A DNA stretch of 38,430 nt from a virus, in IMG/VR virus record IMGVR_UViG_3300025647_006322, positions 1 to 38,430 of that record; one strand, written 5' to 3'. This document shows, one piece after another, positions 22,701 to 30,315 of the stretch. Below the pieces are notes generated by a model. It saw only the letters and a list, made by a program, of their open reading frames with translations, was not told where the DNA came from and did no database searches. How positions within the stretch are numbered: position 1 is the stretch's first letter; each line of letters begins with the position of its first letter. The translations under genes and the position numbers were made by a program.

Positions 22701-25700
22701 TGGAGCTTTTACCGGCGCATTCACCTAAGTAAATATTATTGTCGCCTTGGTTCCAAAATCCTGCTTCCTTACCAATAGCGATTGAGTGACTATTAGTTTG
22801 GTTGAGATTTCCTGCTTGATTACCAATGAAGGTATTATGACATCCAGTGGTGTTGGAGCATCCTGCTTGATTACCAATGAAGTTATTATTACCTCCAATG
22901 GTGTTGCATCTTCCTGCTCTTTGACCAATGAAGTTATTCAAAGATCCAGTGCTGTTGTCGCATCCTGCATAACGACCAATGAAGTTATTATAACATCCAG
23001 TGGAATTGGAGCGTCCTGCTTGATTACCAATGAAGTTATTATCAAATCCAGTGGTGTTGCTGACTCCTGCATAACGCCCAAGGAAGTTATTATAACACCC
23101 AGTGGTGTTGCATAGACCTGCGTAAGAACCAAAGAAGTTATTATGATTTCCACTATCGTTGCAGCACCCTGCCAGTGTTCCAAAGAAGTTATTATAACTT
23201 CCAGTAATGTTATTGTGTCCAGCACTTTTACCAAAGAAATTATTATAAGCTCCAGAGGTGTTGCGAAATCCTGCACTTTCACCAATCGCTATGTTATGAG
23301 TTCCAGTAACCCCACCAGATCCTCCATAAAGTGCTAAAGCACCAATTGCAACATTATGATCAGTTTTATTACAAAATCCTGCTTCTTTACCAAGTAAAAC
23401 ATTACAATCACCACCACAACAAATACCTGCTAAGTATCCAATAGCTACATTATGGCAAGAAGATGATTGTAAAAGTGCTCCCGCCTGCTTACCAAATAAA
23501 ATATTATAACTGCCACAATTTGCACAACCAGCAAGAGAACCTAACATTACATTCTCTTGTCCGCGAGAATCGCTACCAGCAAGACATCCAATCATAACAG
23601 ATTTGCATGTGCAAGCAGTAATTCCTGCACAGAAACCAATTATAGTAGATTCTTTTGCACAACCTAAATTGCTACCAGCAAGATAACCAATAACTGTTGA
23701 GTAGCTAACACATCCATTCGAAGCATTAGGATTCGAAACTGCAGAATAACCAATTATAGTATTTGCATCATTGCCTAATTTATTTGCTAAGCAGAATCCA
23801 GATTCATATCCAATAGTAATATTTCCTACATTGCAAGTATTTGTAGCAAGAGCACATTCTCCTATAGCAACATTTCTTTCCCCAGAAGTATTAGAAAATC
23901 CAGCACACCTACCGAGAAAAATATTATCAAAACTATCTGAAAGATTAAATCCAGCCTTACAACCTATGGCAATATTACTATAAAAACTATTGTTACCTAT
24001 GTTGGAATCACCATAACCAGCACATTGACCCATAAAAATATTATAACAAGAAGCTCCTAAATTGCGACCTGCTTGATCACCAAATATATTATTATATTTG
24101 GAGTTAGTTCCACTATATCCAGCAGCATTTCCAAAGAAGTTATTATAATGTCCGCATCTAGCATAAGCACCCGCTTCACATCCTATCCAGTTATTATTAC
24201 AAGCAATACATGATTTATGACCAGCCCCATATCCAAGAAAGTTATTAAAGTTTCCACCAGTTGTGCTATTGAGACCATGATCTCTTCCTGCAATATAACC
24301 AAGGAATGTATTATAACAACCATAACAATCATTACATCCAGACTGTTGACCCACATAGATGTTGAAGTCTGAGCATGTAGTTTGTCTTCCAGACTCGTTT
24401 CCCAAAAATATATTACAAGCCCCATAGTTAGCATCACCACCAGTAGCATTACCAATAAAAATTGAACCTCTTTGACAAAGGGATTCTGATCCAGCGTAAC
24501 ACCCTATAAAAGTGCTTTCACTAACTTTACAAGCATTACGTCCTGCTTTATAACCAATAAAGTAACCATTATTAGTGCAACATTGTGTATTACATCCTGC
24601 ATCACATCCAATAAAAATACTTAAAGTATTAGTTCCATGGTTTTCACCAGCATGTCCACCTAAGAAAACATTTGCTCCTCCATTAGCAGGACATGCTTGA
24701 CAACCAGCTTTATATCCAATAGCAACATTACTATCAGTATGGCTCAGTCTACCAGCACAAACACCAATATATACATTACAATTTCCACTCTCAATACTAC
24801 TACACCTTAAACAGTATCCAGCTTCTGCACCAATAGCAATATTCTGGAAATCAGAGCCATTTTCTGTATAATATCCAGCACATCTTCCAACAAAAATATT
24901 ATCAGTTCCAATTCCACTACTCTCTCCATTCCCAAGGAATCCAGACTTAGATCCTAAGAATATATTATTATCCCCAGTAGCATTTGGAGTGATACAATAG
25001 TTTGCAGAATATCCAATTGAAACATTGCAACAAGCACTACCAGATGCAGCGCTATAAGTTCCTCCAGCACCAGTTCCTGCTTGCAAATTCTCATCATCAT
25101 CTAAAGTAAATACTGCAGCAGCAACACCTGTTAAGAAACTTCCATCACCATAATAAGTTACAACACCAGATGTTGCAGTAATAATACCAGAAGAAACTTG
25201 AACTGTTCCTAAAGTTGAGGCTCCAGAAACATTAATTTGCTGCGCTGTTAAATCTGTAGCAGTAGTAACTCCTAAAGTAGAAATTCCAGAAACACTTAAA
25301 TTACTACCAATATCAACACTTTCGCTAATATCAACATCACCATCAACATCCAATTTTGCTGTTGGGTTTGTAGTTCCAATACCAACACTAAGATCAGATG
25401 TTATTACTAAAACATCACCATTCGAATTAACACCTAAAGTATTTGCAGTTCCAATTTGAATATATTGTAAGGGATTTGTAGTTCCAATCCCAATATTATT
25501 TACTCCTTCAGTAAACGTTACATCATCATTAAATGTTGATAAACCAGTAACATTTAAACTATTTAAAGCTCCATCAGAAAAAGAAACATCACCTACAGTT
25601 AAATCACCATCAATTTTTACATTTCCAACAATATCAACCGTAGATGTTGGAGAAACACTATTAATACCAATATTACCACCACTTTCTGCAAGTAATACAG

Positions 25701-25755
25701 TGCCACCTACGCCAATTTCTAGACCGCGCTTTACTCTAAAATTCTGATCAGCCAA
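19792..25755 (-). CDS. Giant repeat tail-fibre protein with S74 chaperone (1987 aa)
   Basis: The start is TTG at 25753-25755 (MADQNFRVKRGLEIGVGGT, a common cyanophage fibre opening); no in-frame ATG fits nearby. Residues 1-210 are GIGTTNP/AKLDVDG-type fibre modules. From about residue 240 to 1875 there are roughly 93 units of a 17-residue repeat, irregular at first and then very regular (NNFFGRNAGRSNTTGSD). A cap, QLAIGAGSTNWITGDSSYDV, leads to an 87-residue S74 chaperone: SDRSKKKNI carries the cleavage Ser (near residue 1901) and Lys, then GVRFDWVDNDKPSIGLVAQD and a coiled-coil end. It is probably a long trimeric beta-solenoid fibre released by self-cleavage. Confidence 0.85.
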   Translation of the reverse strand: MADQNFRVKRGLEIGVGGTVLLAESGGNIGINSVSPTSTVDIVGNVKIDGDLTVGDVSFSDGALNSLNVTGLSTFNDDVTFTEGVNNIGIGTTNPLQYIQIGTANTLGVNSNGDVLVITSDLSVGIGTTNPTAKLDVDGDVDISESVDIGSNLSVSGISTLGVTTATDLTAQQINVSGASTLGTVQVSSGIITATSGVVTYYGDGSFLTGVAAAVFTLDDDENLQAGTGAGGTYSAASGSACCNVSIGYSANYCITPNATGDNNIFLGSKSGFLGNGESSGIGTDNIFVGRCAGYYTENGSDFQNIAIGAEAGYCLRCSSIESGNCNVYIGVCAGRLSHTDSNVAIGYKAGCQACPANGGANVFLGGHAGENHGTNTLSIFIGCDAGCNTQCCTNNGYFIGYKAGRNACKVSESTFIGCYAGSESLCQRGSIFIGNATGGDANYGACNIFLGNESGRQTTCSDFNIYVGQQSGCNDCYGCYNTFLGYIAGRDHGLNSTTGGNFNNFLGYGAGHKSCIACNNNWIGCEAGAYARCGHYNNFFGNAAGYSGTNSKYNNIFGDQAGRNLGASCYNIFMGQCAGYGDSNIGNNSFYSNIAIGCKAGFNLSDSFDNIFLGRCAGFSNTSGERNVAIGECALATNTCNVGNITIGYESGFCLANKLGNDANTIIGYSAVSNPNASNGCVSYSTVIGYLAGSNLGCAKESTIIGFCAGITACTCKSVMIGCLAGSDSRGQENVMLGSLAGCANCGSYNILFGKQAGALLQSSSCHNVAIGYLAGICCGGDCNVLLGKEAGFCNKTDHNVAIGALALYGGSGGVTGTHNIAIGESAGFRNTSGAYNNFFGKSAGHNNITGSYNNFFGTLAGCCNDSGNHNNFFGSYAGLCNTTGCYNNFLGRYAGVSNTTGFDNNFIGNQAGRSNSTGCYNNFIGRYAGCDNSTGSLNNFIGQRAGRCNTIGGNNNFIGNQAGCSNTTGCHNTFIGNQAGNLNQTNSHSIAIGKEAGFWNQGDNNIYLGECAGKSSSRSACTTGSNNVAIGKSSGANITTGIVNNFIGLYAGYCNTTGCSNNFFGRCAGFRNTTGDYNTFIGGEAGFGNTTGGFNNFIGQRAGYCNTTGGSNNFIGANAGYCNTTGSQNNFIGSQVGKFNTTGSFNTFLGHRAGCNNTTGSNNNFIGQCAAYCNETNSNSIAIGCQAGFWNRGDNNIYLGENAGRSLTRTANTTGTDNVAIGKSSGANITTGGCNTFIGQCAGYYNTSGCYNNFIGCGAGKCNTTGSLNNFIGLCAGGSNDTGCNNNFFGTNAGKTNDSGSNNNFFGSQAGFCNSIGCNNNFIGNQAGQNNDTGSNNNFFGQLAGFSNTTGCYNNFFGRNAGRSNTTGSDNNFFGNQTGYNNTSGGCNTFIGSCAGYCNTTGCYNNFFGDNAGRFNISGCYNNFFGNQAGYCNQTNSNSIAIGNEAGYWNRGDNNIYLGENAGRSSSRSDYTTGSNNVAIGKSSGANITTAYHNIFIGRCAGYSNTTGNYNNFLGRNAGRCNTIGGNNNFLGDYAGSSNITGGYNNFLGNQAGTNNESGSYNNFFGLFAGYCNTTGSCNNFIGYLSGFSNTTGSHNNFLGFCAGYENRTGCHNTFIGCRAGSINTTGSHNNFLGLFAGYCNTDGNYNNFFGNSAGYCNTGDNNNFIGSSAGLCNTTGSCNNFFGNRAGCDNTTGCYNNFIGSCAGRNNTTGCYNNFLGRDAGYSNTTGCYNNFIGFSAGYCNTTGDKNNFIGDGAGRFTTTGSCNNFFGACAGYKSCLGNANNFFGNKAGFYNNGDYNNFIGYFAGLCNTSGCYNNFFGYQAGCNNTTGCGNIFIGRNAGEDNCTGNLNVVIGARNLPIINGSNQLAIGAGSTNWITGDSSYDVTMPGNLSALSVTSTSDRSKKKNIRPIENASELVKQLEGVRFDWVDNDKPSIGLVAQDVEQIIPEVVNTASDGTKSVSYGNLVGLLVEAIKDLQNQVNELRG
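20130..25035 (-). repeat. About 93 units of a 51-base (17-residue) repeat
   Basis: Consensus of the regular part (about 20200-23300) is N-N-F-[FIL]-G-x-x-A-G-x-C-N-T-T-G-[CS]-Y, with a 51-base period; units upstream to 25035 are more divergent and variable in length. A three-unit block (SIAIGxEAGFWN, NIYLGExAGxS, NVAIGKSSGANITT) recurs three times, with copies of the third unit near 21290, 22070 and 22640. I counted units by eye, so the number may be off by a few. Confidence 0.9.
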
Positions 25756-25789
25756 GGTTCACTATCCCCTATGCTAGTTTACTTTTTTA

Positions 25790-25797
25790 TATTTATG
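25790..25797 (-). promoter_or_regulatory. Late-promoter-like motif CATAAATA
   Basis: CATAAATA on the minus strand, overlapping the stop of the 1389-residue gene and about 35 bases before the TTG start of the giant fibre gene. It is probably the late promoter for the giant fibre and propeller gene C. Confidence 0.5.
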
Positions 25798-28700
25798 GGA
25801 AAAGTTTATTAGCAGTGAAATTGACCACATAATTTGTTGTTGTAGCTGCTCCAGCAGTTGCTACGATACGAATATATCCTCCAGCAACATCGACATTAAA
25901 TGATGCTACAGAAGAATTATTATAAACAGTACCATATTCGGAAACATATGCTGCTGTTCCATCAGAAACAGCAAGTAACTTAGTGAAATGATAGTTTGTT
26001 CCTTCAGTTGCCTGAACAGAATACTCAACTGTTCGATAAACAGTGGCATCCAAATCATCATACAATGCAGTTGGATTAGTATCAGTTGTAATTCCAGTAA
26101 TGGTATTGGAATACGTCATTGTATTCGCAAAACCAGTGTTTGATGTAATGATTCCAGAAATTATTACATTATCAGGTAATCCAATTGTAATTGTTTCATT
26201 TAGCGCCGATGTTTCAATCTCATTTGCTGTTCCAGAAATAGTTAATGTTTCTGTATCAAGAATAACATTTCCAGATCCACTATCAGCAGAAATACTTAAA
26301 TCAGTAGCATCTACATATGCTTTAATTGATTGTTGAGTAGCAAGAGAAGTATCACTATTAGAAGTAAGATCATCTTCATCTAAGATTGTTGTTACTCCTA
26401 CTCCAGATCCTACAATAATAGAAGTTACACCAACAACTCCCAGTGTTGTAATTCCAGCAACAAATAGATTTCCAGTAGATGCATCTATATTAAAAGTTGC
26501 TGCAGATCCAACTATGACTTGATCCGTTACTGTCAAAATACCAACTACAGCACCATTACCAGCTAGATCACCACTTAATGAACCAGAAATGTTAATATTA
26601 TAAGTTCCAGAAAGTCTATCTGTTCCAATTGTTCCAGAAGTAATATTCCCTGCATTAATATCAGATAATTGAGATCCATCACCATAATAAGTGATAATGC
26701 CATCATATGCAGTAATAATACCGGAGGAAATATTAACAAAATTAGTTGTTCCAATACCAACAGATGCTAATCCAGCAATTCTAATTTCATCTTCAATATA
26801 AACTTTTCCTCTAACGTCTAACTTTTCTCTAGGAGTTGTAGATCCAATACCAACTCTATTCGTATTAAAGTCAAAATTAAATTCATTAGATCCCCCAATA
26901 ACACCAATAGCATTATGGAATTGAATATTTTTTGGAGATCCTCCAGCAGTAGAAACACCTACAGCAGGAACACCACTCCATGTCCATCCACCAGCACCAT
27001 CTGCAACAGGAACTTGAGAAACTGCACCAGAATTATTACCAACATCATATAATCCACCACGAATTCTTGCATCCCCATCAACATCAAGTTTTGCTGTTGG
27101 TAAAGTCATACCAATACCAACATTATCATTCAAGTTGAAAATATTTCCAACATCATCACCTTGCCAATATAAATTGATTGATCTTGAGGCAATTCTACTA
27201 GTGCTAAAAGCAACTACTTCTAATCTATCTGTTGATGCTGCTCCAACATTTAAAACAATTGTTGTTCCACTTGTTCCAACATAATCATTACTCGATAATT
27301 TAACACCATTTAAGAAAACATCTACTAATCCAGGAGCATAAGTAACATTAAAAGTTGTCTGACCAGCACCAGCAGAGAATTCAGTTACTTGACGAAGATC
27401 TTCATTGACAAACCAATCAACGTTTCCATTTCCATCAGACTGTAAGAAAGAATTAGATACTCCATCATATTCTGGGAAAGTATATGGATCTGTAGAAAGA
27501 CCAACAGTAAGATATGTTGTTGTAGTATATCCTGTAATATTTAAATTACCATCAATAGCAACATCACCTACAACATCCAGAGTTGCTTCTGGATTTGTAG
27601 TTCCGATACCTATTTGATTTTCTGCTGATTGCAAATAAAATGTTTCATTATCAAAATTAATATCTCCACCAGTAACATTTAATCCTGCTTGCATCTCTAC
27701 AGGATTATTCAAGAAAGTTGCAAATCCTGTTACATATAAATTAGTAACAGCAACTCCAGCAAATGTTCCTTGTTCAGATGTTACTTCTTCTTGTATGTTT
27801 TGACCACCAACATCTAATGCTCCAGTGATATTAACATTTCCACGAATATCTATAATATATCCAGAAGTAGTATCAAAAGCAGTAGTTCCAATACCTATTG
27901 CCGATCCATCAGAAGGAAGAACAATATCAATATCTTGATTAAAAGAAGTATCTCCACTAAAAGTAGAAAAACCACTAAAAGTAGAAACTCCACTTACAAT
28001 TAAATTGTTAGTAGTAGTAATTCCAGATACACCAAGAGTTGTTATCGTTGCAACACCAGATACATTTAAATCATCAAGTTCCGTTTGACCATTAACATCT
28101 AGTTTTCCTACTGGTGTTAAACTTCCAATTCCAGTATTTCCATTAGAATCAACTACAAATTCAGATCCAACTTGAAGTTGTTGTGTCGGGTTTGTAGTTC
28201 CCAATCCAACATTATTAAAAAATACTGATGATCCACCAATTTGTGCTTGGTTTCCCATAGTATCATCATTATCAGATTCATAATAAAGTAATGCAGGGGT
28301 ATTTTCAGTTACTACGATTTCAGTATAAGCACCACTATTTCCAGGTGTTCCAGTAACTGTAACATCCGTAGAATACTCTATACTTCTAGCAGAATCTGTA
28401 TAGAATCTTAGAGTATGATTAGTATTTGAAGGATCCTCCTGAATAAATCTATAAGTTTTGCCAGAAACAAAAGTTAAATAAGGAGATTCTTTTCCATTTA
28501 TAAAGTATGTAATTGGTGACCCCACACCATCAAATCTATTTTCACTTGTTTTTGTGTCAGTAATTACTGCAAATTCAATACGAGGATTTTCATGAAGTTC
28601 TGCAAAGTAACTTCCAACATATCTTTGAGTATTTGCGAATCCAACTAATCCAACAAAAGTAGATACACCAGATACATTTAAGTTGTCAAGTTCAGTATGA

Positions 28701-29962
28701 CCATCAACGTCTAAATTTCCATTAGCGTCAATATCGCCAGTGAATGTAGAGGCAGCAGATACATTTAAAGTGTCTAATTCAGTATGCCCAAATACATCTA
28801 GTTCAGCATTTGGATTTGTAGTTCCAATACCAACATCAGAATTAGATGTAACTACAAAAAGTTCACCTACTTGAAATCGTTGTTTTGGATTTGCTGTCGC
28901 AATACCTAAATTAGCATCAACAAAAACAGTATCGCCAAAAGTAGATACGCCAGATACATTTAAGTTATCAAGTTCAGTATGACCAACTACATCAAGAGTT
29001 CCTACTGGATTTGTAGTTCCAATTCCAACCGTAGTTAATGTTGATAATCCAGTTATATTAAGTTGTTGCGATTCTAAAGTTCCGTATACAGTTGCACCAA
29101 AACTTGTAGTCGAAACTTTTTCAACATTATTATAGTATAAAGTAACACCAGCACCAGAATTTGCAGTAAGCAAATAATCTGTAGATGCCAAACCAATTAA
29201 TTGAATTGGATCTCCATAAATTGATACCGTGGAGATTCCGTAAATATTCTGATTTACATAAACGTCATTGAAGAATGAAGATATTCCAGAAAAAGTGGAA
29301 AGACCAGATACATTTAAATCATCAAGTTCCGTTTGACCATTGACATCTAAAACCGCCGTTGGATTTGTAGTTCCGATTCCAACCGTAGTTAATGATGATA
29401 TTCCACTTATATTTAAATTAGTTGTCTGTAAAGTATCATAAACAGTTACTCCATATCCAGTGGTTTCAAACTTTCTAGAATTCCTATAGTAAAGGTAAGA
29501 ACCATTTGTATAACCAAATCCAGCTATAGTAGAAGAAGCAGAACCAATTATTAAATCGTAAGGATTGCTTTCACTTATCTGAATATAATTTTCAGATCCA
29601 CCATGAAATATTGCTAACTCATTAGAATCGCCAAAATAAATTCCAGCACTATCTGGATAATAACTAAATGAATTATGATAAACTGAACTTTGAAAAGTAG
29701 ATAATCCAGTAAAAGTTGATAGCCCACCAACAGATAGAGACCCAAGATTTGCTGACGAATCTACTGATAAATCAATAGATGTTAAAATTCCAGAAATTTC
29801 AGCATTTCCGCGAATATCTAACGCTGCTTTTGGGTCAAAGATTGTTTGACCAATTCCTACTAAACCGACAACTTCTAATACCTTTTCACTGCCAGTTTCG
29901 CCAACAATACCAATTTTTTGCTGCTGCTGTCTGCCGCTAAGGAATCTAATTGGAGCTACCAT
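25793..29962 (-). CDS. Large virion structural / tail-fibre-like protein (1389 aa)
   Basis: It starts MVAPIRFLSGRQQQQKIGIV. Much of the protein is tandem fibre modules of the form VGIGTTNPTAVLDVNGQTEL, then DDLNVSGLSTFSG, about 60-90 residues each. Residues ~464-570 form a cupredoxin-like domain (YLTFVSGKTYRFIQEDPSNT, NHTLRFYTD, LLYYESDNDDTMGNQ) lacking the usual copper ligands. A later beta domain has QTTFNVTYAPGLVDVFLNGV. The C-terminal ~100 residues (YSVQATEGTNYHFTKLLAVS, end NYVVNFTANKLFP) form a domain typical of cyanophage structural proteins. There is no S74 domain. It follows the 114-residue structural gene by eight bases. It is likely a long fibre or whisker; the exact part cannot be told. 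Confidence 0.82.
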   Translation of the reverse strand: MVAPIRFLSGRQQQQKIGIVGETGSEKVLEVVGLVGIGQTIFDPKAALDIRGNAEISGILTSIDLSVDSSANLGSLSVGGLSTFTGLSTFQSSVYHNSFSYYPDSAGIYFGDSNELAIFHGGSENYIQISESNPYDLIIGSASSTIAGFGYTNGSYLYYRNSRKFETTGYGVTVYDTLQTTNLNISGISSLTTVGIGTTNPTAVLDVNGQTELDDLNVSGLSTFSGISSFFNDVYVNQNIYGISTVSIYGDPIQLIGLASTDYLLTANSGAGVTLYYNNVEKVSTTSFGATVYGTLESQQLNITGLSTLTTVGIGTTNPVGTLDVVGHTELDNLNVSGVSTFGDTVFVDANLGIATANPKQRFQVGELFVVTSNSDVGIGTTNPNAELDVFGHTELDTLNVSAASTFTGDIDANGNLDVDGHTELDNLNVSGVSTFVGLVGFANTQRYVGSYFAELHENPRIEFAVITDTKTSENRFDGVGSPITYFINGKESPYLTFVSGKTYRFIQEDPSNTNHTLRFYTDSARSIEYSTDVTVTGTPGNSGAYTEIVVTENTPALLYYESDNDDTMGNQAQIGGSSVFFNNVGLGTTNPTQQLQVGSEFVVDSNGNTGIGSLTPVGKLDVNGQTELDDLNVSGVATITTLGVSGITTTNNLIVSGVSTFSGFSTFSGDTSFNQDIDIVLPSDGSAIGIGTTAFDTTSGYIIDIRGNVNITGALDVGGQNIQEEVTSEQGTFAGVAVTNLYVTGFATFLNNPVEMQAGLNVTGGDINFDNETFYLQSAENQIGIGTTNPEATLDVVGDVAIDGNLNITGYTTTTYLTVGLSTDPYTFPEYDGVSNSFLQSDGNGNVDWFVNEDLRQVTEFSAGAGQTTFNVTYAPGLVDVFLNGVKLSSNDYVGTSGTTIVLNVGAASTDRLEVVAFSTSRIASRSINLYWQGDDVGNIFNLNDNVGIGMTLPTAKLDVDGDARIRGGLYDVGNNSGAVSQVPVADGAGGWTWSGVPAVGVSTAGGSPKNIQFHNAIGVIGGSNEFNFDFNTNRVGIGSTTPREKLDVRGKVYIEDEIRIAGLASVGIGTTNFVNISSGIITAYDGIITYYGDGSQLSDINAGNITSGTIGTDRLSGTYNINISGSLSGDLAGNGAVVGILTVTDQVIVGSAATFNIDASTGNLFVAGITTLGVVGVTSIIVGSGVGVTTILDEDDLTSNSDTSLATQQSIKAYVDATDLSISADSGSGNVILDTETLTISGTANEIETSALNETITIGLPDNVIISGIITSNTGFANTMTYSNTITGITTDTNPTALYDDLDATVYRTVEYSVQATEGTNYHFTKLLAVSDGTAAYVSEYGTVYNNSSVASFNVDVAGGYIRIVATAGAATTTNYVVNFTANKLFP

Positions 29963-29970
29963 TTCTTATA

Positions 29971-30315
29971 TTAGAGATTAGAGGTTTCTAGAATACTTGT
30001 CAAAAACTTGAGTTCACCAGCAAAATTATCACCAACAATTGTTAACACATCTCCTGTTTCAACAACTAATTTTCCAGGAAGAAGATTAGCAGTATCACTA
30101 GATGGTATTGCTAAATTTTTTACAATTTCAGTGTCTACTCCATCACGACGATGACCAAAACTAATACTACTGGTAGATCCACCAGTATTAGTTACTTGTG
30201 CCAAAAGAACTACTCCAGTATATCCTACTGGTGCAGTATAAATTCCGACTGTACTTGTTCCCACAACAGACGTAACTGTCTGGAATACGTTAACTGCTGC
30301 TGCTGCAATTGCCAT
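29971..30315 (-). CDS. Small virion structural protein (114 aa)
   Basis: A beta-rich protein: MAIAAAAVNVFQTVTSVVGT, then GIYTAPVGYTGVVLLAQVTN, SISFGHRRDGVDTEIVKNL and LVVETGDVLTIVGDNF. The pattern of a short sandwich domain that starts with a nonpolar helix-like stretch is common among cyanophage structural genes next to fibres. It overlaps the 1030-residue gene by one base (TAATG) and precedes the 1389-residue gene, so it may be a connector or collar between them. The function is otherwise unknown. Confidence 0.7.
   Translation of the reverse strand: MAIAAAAVNVFQTVTSVVGTSTVGIYTAPVGYTGVVLLAQVTNTGGSTSSISFGHRRDGVDTEIVKNLAIPSSDTANLLPGKLVVETGDVLTIVGDNFAGELKFLTSILETSNL

Noticed and set aside
20130-25035. 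Regular 51-base repeats that could be mistaken for a CRISPR array
   Set aside because: The period is a multiple of three and the repeats code for a continuous 17-residue protein pattern within one open frame. There are no unique spacers and no cas genes.
9977-25755. Diversity-generating retroelement acting on the fibre genes
   Set aside because: No reverse transcriptase or template/variable repeat pair with adenine-specific changes is visible in this window. Variation looks like repeat duplication instead.
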